DNA of 30,275 nucleotides, taken from NCBI GenBank assembly GCA_966211215.1, contig CBIHNR010000048.1:1-30275 (forward strand), written 5' to 3'. Positions within the stretch are counted from its first letter, which is position 1; every line of letters starts with the position of its first letter. This DNA comes from Desertivirga sp966211215. GTDB taxonomy: Bacteria; Bacteroidota; Bacteroidia; Sphingobacteriales; Sphingobacteriaceae. A program made the translations under genes and the position numbers. The notes beneath the pieces are model-generated. The model saw nothing but the letters and a program-made list of their open reading frames with translations, did no database searches and was not told the DNA's origin. Positions 15,085 to 22,107 of the stretch are shown piece by piece.

Positions 15085-15750
15085 ATGATAACCTTATTAA
15101 AACGCAGCTTCTGCGCACTGCTTCTGTGTGCACTTTCATTAGCTGCCTGCCAGAAAGACAAACAGAATAGCAATATCAAAACCATTAGCTTTAAGATAAA
15201 AACAAAGGCTGAAACTTATTCCAACTGGGGACATCAAATCACTATAAACCAGGCAATTTTAAACCTGTCTAGCTTTAACTTTGAACTAAAAAAAGGCGGC
15301 ACTGCCGTTTACAGCAACAGTTTCAATCATTTATGGGATTATGACCTCCTTAGCGCTAAAAGCGCGTTCTTGGAATTGAGCTTTCCTAAAGCTGTTAACT
15401 TTGATGAGGTGGAAGCGCAGTTGAAATTTACGCAATCTGCCACCCGGCCACCTCTTACAATCAAAGTAACGCTCAGCCTTCCGGGTGAGCCGCCCCTGCC
15501 TATAGAATTTCACTTTACCGATGCAGCAACGCTGAATGTTAACGTACAAAACATCAACCTTAACCAACTCAAATATATCGCCGAAATTAATTTCAGCCCC
15601 GAAGTAATTCTTTCTTATATTAATCAGAACGTGCTTGCTTCAGCCACCAAAACAAACGGAAAAATTATCATCAGCAGCACTTCCAACGTAGCCTTATACA
15701 ACCAGGCAAAAACAGCCCTGGATTATAGCTACAACATTGATTTACAATAA
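15085..15750 (+). CDS. Unknown lipoprotein
   Basis: A 221-residue protein whose N-terminus has a lipoprotein signal: basic start, hydrophobic core (FCALLLCALSLAA) and lipobox LAAC with lipidated Cys22, followed by QKDKQ. The mature part is polar and rich in beta-strand patterns (ISFKIKTKAETYSNWGHQIT, LNLSSFNFELKKGG, LTIKVTLSLPGEPPLPIEF). There is no catalytic motif, no repeat, and no family I can name. It stands alone, divergent from leuS, with a repeat-filled gap behind it. It is likely anchored in the outer or inner membrane facing the periplasm or surface. Confidence 0.8.
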   Translation: MITLLKRSFCALLLCALSLAACQKDKQNSNIKTISFKIKTKAETYSNWGHQITINQAILNLSSFNFELKKGGTAVYSNSFNHLWDYDLLSAKSAFLELSFPKAVNFDEVEAQLKFTQSATRPPLTIKVTLSLPGEPPLPIEFHFTDAATLNVNVQNINLNQLKYIAEINFSPEVILSYINQNVLASATKTNGKIIISSTSNVALYNQAKTALDYSYNIDLQ

Positions 15751-15769
15751 TTTTTTTGAAAGGGAACGT

Positions 15770-15857
15770 ATTCCTCCGGATCCATAGCAGTCCCGCTTTA
15801 CGCTCATACTGCACAGGCCTTAGCCACAAGGCCGGTATCCGCTGCAATCGGGCTTAA
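15770..15857 (-). repeat. Bacteroidota-type structured intergenic repeat (non-coding)
   Basis: On the minus strand this reads from GCCCGATTGCAGCGG to TATGGATCCGGAGGAATACG, through a central hairpin (GGCCTT/AAGGCC, 15816-15821 with 15828-15833, loop AGCCAC) and AAAGCGGGACTGCTA. From memory, the layout 'GCCCGATTG-AGCGG ... hairpin ... AAAGCGGGA ... GGATCCGGAGG' recurs in many Bacteroidota intergenic regions. Function is unknown. Confidence 0.5.
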
Positions 15858-15957
15858 ATTACAAGGGCAGCACTTCGCATTATTGGCGTTGCCGGCAAAG
15901 CGGAAATACTATTGGGGAAACAATTAAACTTAGTTTCGGCATGCAGATATTGAAACT

Positions 15958-15998
15958 CTGCAAGTCATATCAATTGCCGTCAGCTTCAACTGACGGGG
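15958..15998 (+). repeat. REP-like hairpin unit 1
   Basis: A 41-base unit starting CTGCAAGTCATAT and containing the stem CCGTCAG/CTGACGG (15977-15983 with 15990-15996). It matches unit 2 at 39 of 41 positions. Confidence 0.8.
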
Positions 15999-16021
15999 AC
16001 TAAAAAACTGACTCCCCAGCC

Positions 16022-16045
16022 GTGGTTTGTGTCCCCACAAACCAC
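16022..16045. repeat. Perfect 10-bp hairpin between the REP units
   Basis: GTGGTTTGTG (16022-16031) pairs with CACAAACCAC (16036-16045) across the loop TCCC. No T run follows, so a terminator role is not supported. Confidence 0.7.
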
Positions 16046-16097
16046 TTAACTAAACTAAATAACATCGGCAGGCAGAAGCACATCGCAATATTAAATC

Positions 16098-16138
16098 CTG
16101 CAAGTCATATCCATTGCCGTCAGTTTCAACTGACGGGG
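16098..16138 (+). repeat. REP-like hairpin unit 2
   Basis: It starts exactly 140 bases after unit 1 with the same head and the stem CCGTCAGT/ACTGACGG (16117-16124 with 16129-16136). Similarity extends upstream to a TCGGCA.GCAGA stretch, so the duplicated unit is longer than the hairpin. Confidence 0.8.
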
Positions 16139-16185
16139 GGCCAAAAACATATTCAGTTTCTTAGTCTATTAAATGCAGCAACAAC

Positions 16186-18150
16186 CTATTTTTTAACAGA
16201 CAATCTATGCTCTCGCTTTTCATCAGCTACAACCAAAGAATTATCTATCATATTTTTATTGTACTGCTGAATAAAGGCCTTCACATAAGTTTCCAACTCA
16301 TTTTTAACAGCAAGTTCAGACGCAGAAAGATCCTTTTGCATTAAGATATCTGTACGGTAGTTATATAAGCCAGCAACTTTATTATCTCCCCACTGCATCA
16401 CATAATCGCCTTTTACTATCTGATATTTGTTATCGATCGTATTGATAACAAAATCATTTTTGGCTCTATGTAGTATATCATTTCCAAAGGCAAAATACGG
16501 CTTGTCGTAATTCAGGTAATTTAATACCGTAGGCATGATGTCAATTTGCTGCACAGGTTCATTCACTTCCCCTTTTAATTCGCCGGACGGGTCGAAGAAA
16601 ATAATAGGCACAGCAAACGCGCCCATGCTGGTTTTATACTCATCGTGCCAGGCCAATGAAGAGTGGTCGGCCGTAATAACAAACAAGGTATTTTTGTACC
16701 ATGGCGACTTTGAAGCAGTTTGAAAAAATTTGCGCAATGCCATATCTGTATACCCTACGTTTTGATGAACTGGCAAAGTACCCTTGGGAAACTTCCCCTC
16801 GTATTGCACAGGCAACTTAAAAGGATGGTGAGAAGACAATGTAAACACATTGCTATAAAATGGCTGTTTGAATGAATCGAGGTTCTTGGCCATGTATTGT
16901 AGAAATGGTTCGTCCCAAATACCCCACATGCCATCAAAGTCCTTGTCATTCTTATACTCGTTCATTCCGTAATAATGCTCGATACCCGCCATTTTCACAT
17001 AGGAACTAAACCCCATTGAACCATTTGGCGCACCGTGGAAGAATGATGTATGATAGCCTTTAGCCTTCAATAAACCTCCGAGACTACTTATTTTATTTGC
17101 CGAATAATAGGATAGAATAAAAGGCTCGTTTATTCCCGGAATACTACTGGTTACCGATGGCAAACCTTCTATGGATTTACGCCCGTTTGCATAAGCATTA
17201 TTAAAGGACAGGCTCACCTGTTTTAGCGAATCCAAAAAAGGAGTGTAGCCTTTGTACTTTCCGTTTTCGAGGCCTTTATTGAAACCACCTAAATACTCGC
17301 GGCTAAAGCTTTCAAGGATAAGCACAACCACATTTTTATTTTTGAAGGCACCTTTGGGTTGAGGGGCTTTGACAGGACTGTAAATGCTATCTAAATCCTC
17401 ATCGGCAAAGTATTGTACATTAGGTAATGGCTTTGCCTTTAACGTTCTTATAATCGAAAAGGGCGTATTAATTACTACATTTATTTCAGATACATTTTCA
17501 ACGAATTCACCTGCGTTGCTTATTGTAATTGGCCGCGTACTATGCTTGAAACCTCCACGCATACCCGAAATTACTATCCAAACAACCAGTAACATAGCTA
17601 TCGGCGATGAGCCATAATACATCAGCTTGTTTGAAAAATAAGGCCTCTTTACTTCTACCCTTCTATACATCCAAACCATCCCTGCAATCATTCCTATGAA
17701 TAGTAAACAGAGGTACCAGTAATCCACAAAAATGAACTTTATGAAAAGGCTGCCAAGGTTTTCCTCATTCGAGAATTGTGAAAACACGGTAAATGTTGTG
17801 CGCTTTAACGTGAACGGGTAATAGGCGATGTCGCCCATATTAAGTGCGAGGGCAAGAATGTTTATCACATAAAAAATCCAGGCAGAAACCTTTTGATACG
17901 TTTTTCCATAACGAAACCTGAAAGGCAAAACCTGGCTTAGGATAAAGAGGCTATTAGTATAAAATATAGCGCTGGTATCAAACTTAAACCCACCAGCAAG
18001 AAACATAAAAAGTCGGCTAACCGATACTGCAGGAAATGAATCTAAATTAAGGCAGAAAAAAAGAAGCCGGCTTATGGTATACAATAGATATGCAATAAGC
18101 AACCTGTATATCAAGACAATATAAATATTACCCTTTAGCTTTTCTATCAT
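16186..18150 (-). CDS. LTA-synthase-family membrane sulfatase / phosphoglycerol transferase-like protein
   Basis: A 654-residue protein with about five N-terminal membrane segments (between 10 and 200) and an alkaline-phosphatase-fold domain facing the periplasm (about 270-580). Motifs matching LtaS-type enzymes: VVVLILESFSREYLGG (metal ligand Glu280), NAYANGRKSIEGLPS (nucleophile Ser326, where LtaS has Thr), GMWGIWDEPF (408-417), SSHHPF (His441/442) and VITADHSS (Asp495-His496). The chemistry is transfer or hydrolysis of phospho- or sulfo-groups on envelope glycans or lipids. Bacteroidota lack lipoteichoic acid, so the substrate is unknown; phosphoethanolamine or phosphoglycerol decoration is possible. 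The C-terminal tail is charged and probably flexible. Confidence 0.88.
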   Translation of the reverse strand: MIEKLKGNIYIVLIYRLLIAYLLYTISRLLFFCLNLDSFPAVSVSRLFMFLAGGFKFDTSAIFYTNSLFILSQVLPFRFRYGKTYQKVSAWIFYVINILALALNMGDIAYYPFTLKRTTFTVFSQFSNEENLGSLFIKFIFVDYWYLCLLFIGMIAGMVWMYRRVEVKRPYFSNKLMYYGSSPIAMLLVVWIVISGMRGGFKHSTRPITISNAGEFVENVSEINVVINTPFSIIRTLKAKPLPNVQYFADEDLDSIYSPVKAPQPKGAFKNKNVVVLILESFSREYLGGFNKGLENGKYKGYTPFLDSLKQVSLSFNNAYANGRKSIEGLPSVTSSIPGINEPFILSYYSANKISSLGGLLKAKGYHTSFFHGAPNGSMGFSSYVKMAGIEHYYGMNEYKNDKDFDGMWGIWDEPFLQYMAKNLDSFKQPFYSNVFTLSSHHPFKLPVQYEGKFPKGTLPVHQNVGYTDMALRKFFQTASKSPWYKNTLFVITADHSSLAWHDEYKTSMGAFAVPIIFFDPSGELKGEVNEPVQQIDIMPTVLNYLNYDKPYFAFGNDILHRAKNDFVINTIDNKYQIVKGDYVMQWGDNKVAGLYNYRTDILMQKDLSASELAVKNELETYVKAFIQQYNKNMIDNSLVVADEKREHRLSVKK

Positions 18151-18185
18151 CTATATCGATTTGGTTTGGAAGTACAAAATGGCCT

Positions 18186-18193
18186 CAAAGATA
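18186..18193 (-). promoter_or_regulatory. -7 box of the LTA-synthase-like gene
   Basis: The minus strand reads TATCTTTG, a perfect TAnnTTTG, giving a leader of about 30 bases. No -33 TTG is seen at standard spacing. Confidence 0.5.
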
Positions 18194-18255
18194 AAACAAA
18201 TGAAAAACTTAACAGATTAACAACGGCTACTTTACATTAAATCAACACGTAAATA

Positions 18256-18285
18256 TCGGCTTGTTGCAGGCCGCCTCGGCTTGTT
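18256..18285 (+). repeat. 10-base direct repeat, 20-base period, before ftsX
   Basis: TCGGCTTGTT occurs at 18256-18265 and 18276-18285, about two helical turns apart. The pair lies just upstream of the ftsX promoter and 106 bases upstream of the divergent gene start. It could be a protein-binding pair. Confidence 0.45.
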
Positions 18286-18307
18286 AAAAAAAGCTAAATA
18301 TTCATTT

Positions 18308-18342
18308 TTGCATTAATAGCAAATCTTAAATCTTTATTTTCG
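18308..18342 (+). promoter_or_regulatory. Probable promoter of the ftsX-uppP-truB-ribF cluster
   Basis: TTG (18308-18310) is followed after 24 bases by TATTTTCG (18335-18342), one mismatch from consensus. Two AAATCTT heptamers fill 18321-18334 directly before the -7 box. The leader is about 15 bases. Confidence 0.45.
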
Positions 18343-18361
18343 CATAATTTAAACAGGCACT

Positions 18362-19240
18362 ATGGAAGAATTTGAAGGAAGCGCTTCTTCGAAAAAAACA
18401 AAAACCGTTTACATTTCAACTGTAATCAGCATTGCGCTGGTGCTGTTGATGTTAGGCTTGCTGGGCTTAATTTTGGTTCACGCACGTAATCTTTCTAAAT
18501 ATGTTAAAGAAAATATAGTACTTAACATTATTGTAAGCGATGGGGCAAAGGAAGTGGACGTTTTGGCTTTGCAAAAACAGCTGGATACTCATCCTTACGA
18601 TTTGAAAACTCAGTACGTAAGTAAAGAAATTGCAGCCCATAACCTTCAAAAAGACCTGGGCGAAGAATTTGTGCAGTTTTTAGGCTATAACCCGCTTCTT
18701 TCCTCAATAGATGTTTATATGAAGGAAGCACACGCAAATAATGAGAGCATCGAAGCTTTTAGCCGCCAGCTTAGCAAAAACCCGATCGTTAAAGAAGTTA
18801 TTTACCAGCGCTCACTGATCGATATGGTGAATCAGAACATTCGGGTTATTGGTTTGGTTATTCTCGCATTTGCCGGCACCTTGTTAATCATCGCGATAGC
18901 ACTAATCAATAATACTATTCGGCTTGCAATTTACTCTCAGCGCTTTTTAATTAAAAGTATGCAGCTAGTTGGAGCTACCAAGGGCTTTATCCGTGCACCT
19001 TTTATTGGTTACGGAATTGTACATGGATTGTTGGGTGGCCTAATTGCAATCATTTTACTGCTAATATCCCTATACCTTGCGCAACAGCAGATCCCGGAGC
19101 TTGTAATACTTCGCAACTGGTTTGAGTTTGCAATAGTATTTGCCGCCATATTAGGCATTGGCATATTAATCTCTGGATTAAGCACTTACTTCGCAGTAAG
19201 TAAATATTTACGATTAAAAATTTATAATCTATACAGATAA
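18362..19240 (+). CDS. ftsX: Cell division protein FtsX (permease-like)
   Basis: A 292-residue inner-membrane protein with the FtsX layout: a short cytoplasmic N-terminus, TM1 (VISIALVLLMLGLLGLILV, 22-40), a periplasmic domain (about 45-155), then three more TM segments (about 160-185, 215-245 and 255-280). The cytoplasmic loop NNTIRLAIYSQRF..KSMQLVGATKGFIRAPFIG is the FtsX signature. With the ATPase FtsE (not in this window) it controls peptidoglycan hydrolases at the septum. It heads a cluster in which the next gene overlaps its stop codon by one base, so translation is probably coupled. Confidence 0.95.
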   Translation: MEEFEGSASSKKTKTVYISTVISIALVLLMLGLLGLILVHARNLSKYVKENIVLNIIVSDGAKEVDVLALQKQLDTHPYDLKTQYVSKEIAAHNLQKDLGEEFVQFLGYNPLLSSIDVYMKEAHANNESIEAFSRQLSKNPIVKEVIYQRSLIDMVNQNIRVIGLVILAFAGTLLIIAIALINNTIRLAIYSQRFLIKSMQLVGATKGFIRAPFIGYGIVHGLLGGLIAIILLLISLYLAQQQIPELVILRNWFEFAIVFAAILGIGILISGLSTYFAVSKYLRLKIYNLYR

Positions 19241-19467
19241 TGGCATTAAAAAAATCTTCAATCACAGAAAAAAGTCCGGTTGAATTTGTATTCGGCAAAA
19301 GCAATTACAGATTAATGTTAATTGCAATTGCTGTAATTGTAATAGGCTTTTTGCTAATGATGGGCGAAACAGATATTTATGATTTTCGCAAAATTGTGTT
19401 GGCACCTTTAGTTGTGCTAATTGGTTTTGGTATCGCCTTTGTTTCTATTCTTAAAAAGCGCGATTAA
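19240..19467 (+). CDS. DUF3098 small membrane protein
   Basis: A 75-residue protein with two hydrophobic helices (LMLIAIAVIVIGFLLMM, about 25-41, and VLAPLVVLIGFGIAFVSIL, about 53-71) and a charged C-terminus KKRD. It begins in the ftsX stop (TAATG) and ends six bases before uppP. In Bacteroidota DUF3098 proteins are regularly found between ftsX and uppP, so a link to envelope or division is likely, but the function is unknown. Confidence 0.9.
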   Translation: MALKKSSITEKSPVEFVFGKSNYRLMLIAIAVIVIGFLLMMGETDIYDFRKIVLAPLVVLIGFGIAFVSILKKRD

Positions 19468-19473
19468 TACCTA

Positions 19474-20268
19474 ATGACCGTTATTGAAGCAATTATTCTT
19501 GCAATCATAGAAGGCATCACCGAATTTTTACCGGTGTCATCCACTGGCCATATGATTATAGGTTCAGCCCTTATGGGTATGAAGTCTACAGACTTTGTGA
19601 AACTTTACACGGTTGCCATTCAGTTAGGGGCAATCCTATCGGTGCTAGTACTTTACTGGAAGCGTTTTTTCCAAACCCTTGATTTTTACTTTAAGCTTTT
19701 TGTTGCCTTTATTCCAGCGGCAGTCTTCGGACTATTATTCAGTGATACAATTGACCGCTTTTTGGAAAGTCCGCAAACGGTAGCGATTGCTTTAGTAGTT
19801 GGAGGCTTGGTTTTATTGTTTATTCACAAGCTTTTCAGTAACCCGATTATTAATGATACAAAAGAAAGCAGTTACAAAAATGCATTGATAATTGGCTTTT
19901 TCCAATGTCTTTCCATGATTCCCGGGACATCACGTTCGGCTTCGACCATTATTGGCGGAATGGCCCAAAATTTAACGCGTAAAGCTGCCGCAGAATTTTC
20001 ATTCTTTTTAGCGGTTCCAACAATGTTTGGTGCTACGGCAAAGAAGCTTTATGATTTTTATAAAGAAGGTTATATCATCACAGGTGAAGAAATGAAGCTT
20101 TTAGCTATCGGAAACGTGGTTGCATTTATAGTTGCCATGCTGGCAATCCGCTCATTTATTTCCTTTTTGCAAAGAAAAGGCTTTCAGCTTTTTGGTTGGT
20201 ACCGCATTATTGTAGGCTTAATTATCCTCGCTTTTATTTTTACCGGCCATAGCCTTCAAATTATTTAA
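19474..20268 (+). CDS. uppP: Undecaprenyl-diphosphatase (BacA type)
   Basis: A 264-residue polytopic membrane enzyme that dephosphorylates undecaprenyl diphosphate so the lipid carrier can be reused for peptidoglycan and other glycans; overexpression in other bacteria gives bacitracin resistance. The two family signatures are intact: EGITEFLPVSSTGH (13-26) and MIPGTSRSASTIIGG (148-162) with the catalytic Arg154. About eight membrane segments are seen. Length is normal. It is six bases behind the DUF3098 gene and 46 bases ahead of truB. Confidence 0.97.
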   Translation: MTVIEAIILAIIEGITEFLPVSSTGHMIIGSALMGMKSTDFVKLYTVAIQLGAILSVLVLYWKRFFQTLDFYFKLFVAFIPAAVFGLLFSDTIDRFLESPQTVAIALVVGGLVLLFIHKLFSNPIINDTKESSYKNALIIGFFQCLSMIPGTSRSASTIIGGMAQNLTRKAAAEFSFFLAVPTMFGATAKKLYDFYKEGYIITGEEMKLLAIGNVVAFIVAMLAIRSFISFLQRKGFQLFGWYRIIVGLIILAFIFTGHSLQII

Positions 20269-20314
20269 CAAGCTGCCCTTCCTTTTTTTCAAAAAATTAA
20301 AATTTAGTATTGCT

Positions 20315-21034
20315 GTGGGAGATTCGAAATTTAGAGAATTTAATTTTGCCGAAGGCGAGCTTTTGTTAATCAACAAACCTTACCATTGGACCAGCTTCGA
20401 CGTGGTTGGAAAAATCCGAAATTCTTTTAAACCTTTAAAGCTTAAGGTTGGGCATGCAGGAACATTAGACCCTCTTGCTACCGGCCTGCTTATTATTTGC
20501 ACTGGAAAACTTACCAAAAAGATTGATGAGTACCAGGCTCAAGAGAAAGAATATACCGGAACAATGGTTCTTGGTGCAACAACTCCCTCTTACGACCTGG
20601 AAACCGAGGTTGATGAAACTTTTCCAATTGATCATCTTACCGAGGATGCAATTCGTAGTAATTGCGCCCGTTTTTTGGGCGGGATCGAACAATATCCTCC
20701 GGCTCATTCGGCAATAAAAGTAAATGGCGAACGTCTTTACGAAAAGGCCCGCCGCGGCGAAGAGGTAGAACTAAAAGCCAGGAAAGTTACAATCGATGAG
20801 TTTGAAATAACCCGTATTGAATTACCTGAAATTGATTTTAGGGTAGTTTGCAGCAAAGGAACCTATATACGTTCGCTGGTATACGACTTCGGCAAAGCGC
20901 TTAACTCGGGCGCATATTTATCAAAACTGAGGCGTACGCGAAGCGGGAACTTCAGAGTCGAAGATGCCTTCGAAGTAATGGAGTTTGTTAACCATATACG
21001 AAGTTTGAAACAAAAGGAAGAACCTCAGGTTTAG
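20315..21034 (+). CDS. truB: tRNA pseudouridine(55) synthase TruB
   Basis: A 239-residue enzyme that makes pseudouridine at position 55 in the T-arm of tRNAs. Seen are the TruB opening GELLLINKPYHWTSFDVV (14-31), the catalytic loop GHAGTLDPLATGLL (46-59) with Asp52, the GYRY-equivalent KEYTGTMVLGATTPSYD, YPPAHSAIKVNGERLYEKAR (substrate contacts) and CSKGTYIRSLVYDFG. The start is a GTG at 20315: no in-frame ATG lies between the uppP stop and the first conserved residues. An imperfect -7 box (TAGTATTG, 20305-20312) abuts the start, so an internal leaderless transcript is possible. Confidence 0.95.
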   Translation: MGDSKFREFNFAEGELLLINKPYHWTSFDVVGKIRNSFKPLKLKVGHAGTLDPLATGLLIICTGKLTKKIDEYQAQEKEYTGTMVLGATTPSYDLETEVDETFPIDHLTEDAIRSNCARFLGGIEQYPPAHSAIKVNGERLYEKARRGEEVELKARKVTIDEFEITRIELPEIDFRVVCSKGTYIRSLVYDFGKALNSGAYLSKLRRTRSGNFRVEDAFEVMEFVNHIRSLKQKEEPQV

Positions 21035-21066
21035 CCTGTTCAATCTCGTCATCCACTTATAATACA

Positions 21067-21074
21067 TACTTTTG
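21067..21074 (+). promoter_or_regulatory. -7 box of an internal ribF promoter (TACTTTTG)
   Basis: A perfect TAnnTTTG ends nine bases before the ribF ATG at 21084. The transcript would have almost no leader. No -33 TTG is seen. Confidence 0.5.
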
Positions 21075-21083
21075 CTGTTGCAA

Positions 21084-22076
21084 ATGAAAGTTTACAGAAA
21101 TATAGACGAGTTTCAAAAGCTAAATAATGCCGTTGTTACCATCGGAACATTTGACGGAGTACACTTTGGGCACCGAAAGATAATTAGCCGCCTTACAGAA
21201 GTAGCCAGGCAAACAGGCGGAGAAAGCGTCATACTTACTTTTTTTCCACATCCAAGGATGATTCTTCATCCGGAAGACAGCAGCCTTAAGATGATTACAA
21301 CCATCAATGAAAAGGTTGAGCTAATAGAAAAGTTGGGGGTTGACCACCTTATCATTACTCCTTTCACCAGAGACTTTTCGAACCTGTCGGCCGAGAATTA
21401 TATCGAACAAGTTCTGGTAAACACAATCGGCACTAAAAAAATCATCATTGGCTTTGACCACCGTTTCGGCAAAGACAGACAGGGAAATATCACTGAACTG
21501 CAAAAACACGCCGCTGAATACAAGTACGAAGTTGAAGAGATTCCCGAACAGGATATACACGAAGTTAAAGTAAGTTCCACTCAAATACGCGAATCATTGC
21601 TAAGCGGCGACGTAGAAACTGCTGAAGATTTTCTGGGCTTTCCTTTCTATTTAACAGGTAAAGTAATTAAAGGCGATCGCCTGGGCAGGCAAATGGGTTT
21701 TCCTACCGCAAACCTTTTAGTTGAAGAAAACTATAAGCTTATCCCCTCCGATGGCATTTATGCTGTTCAGGTTGAATTATTAACTAAACCACAAACACTG
21801 CCGGCCGACCAGCCCATGGTTACAGAGCCACAAGCTCCGCAGATTGCTGTCAGCCGTTATAAAGGCATGGCATACATTGGTAATCGCCCCACCATAAATG
21901 GGATGAATCGAAATATTGAAGTAAATATATTCGACTTTAGCCGTGAAATTTATCGCGAATATATCAGGATTCATTTTCTCAACTTTGTAAGGGAAGATAT
22001 GCGCTTCAATAGCATGGAAGAGCTGAAGCATCAAATTGAAAAAGACAAACAAACCGTGCTGAAATTACTTTCTTAA
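21084..22076 (+). CDS. ribF: Bifunctional riboflavin kinase / FAD synthetase
   Basis: A 330-residue enzyme that converts riboflavin to FMN and then FAD. The N-terminal nucleotidyltransferase domain has GTFDGVHFGH (21-30), LTFFPHPR (51-58), IIGFDHRFGKDRQGN (121-135) and SSTQIRESLLSGD (164-176). The C-terminal flavokinase domain has GDRLGRQMGFPTANL (197-211), YKGMAYIGNRPT (259-270) and IEVNIFDFSREIYRE (278-292). A short Pro/Gln-rich insert (about 234-257) interrupts the kinase barrel. The ATG at 21084 is chosen because the in-frame TTG at 21072 lies inside the -7 box. It follows truB by 49 bases. FMN would serve the two flavin enzymes in this window among many others. Confidence 0.96.
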   Translation: MKVYRNIDEFQKLNNAVVTIGTFDGVHFGHRKIISRLTEVARQTGGESVILTFFPHPRMILHPEDSSLKMITTINEKVELIEKLGVDHLIITPFTRDFSNLSAENYIEQVLVNTIGTKKIIIGFDHRFGKDRQGNITELQKHAAEYKYEVEEIPEQDIHEVKVSSTQIRESLLSGDVETAEDFLGFPFYLTGKVIKGDRLGRQMGFPTANLLVEENYKLIPSDGIYAVQVELLTKPQTLPADQPMVTEPQAPQIAVSRYKGMAYIGNRPTINGMNRNIEVNIFDFSREIYREYIRIHFLNFVREDMRFNSMEELKHQIEKDKQTVLKLLS

Positions 22077-22107
22077 AAAAGGATGCATTTAATGGGGAAA
22101 TAAATCT

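Larger units (their letters stand above)
15751..16185. other. 435-base gene-free gap filled with repeats
   Basis: No credible coding frame is seen. The gap holds the structured repeat at 15770-15857, the two REP-like units at 15958-15998 and 16098-16138, and the hairpin at 16022-16045. It separates two convergent genes, a usual place for such elements. Confidence 0.7.

Noticed and set aside
15770..15857. tRNA-like gene
   Set aside because: There is a stable central hairpin but no GTTCRA T-loop, no D-loop and no seven-base acceptor pairing; it fits an intergenic repeat better.
16022..16270. Possible 82-residue plus-strand gene over the repeat gap
   Set aside because: It runs through the REP-like units and into the complement of the sulfatase gene, with no protein-like composition.
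21072..21083. Upstream TTG start for ribF
   Set aside because: The TTG lies inside the perfect -7 box at 21067-21074, and the family's usual N-terminus begins at the ATG at 21084.
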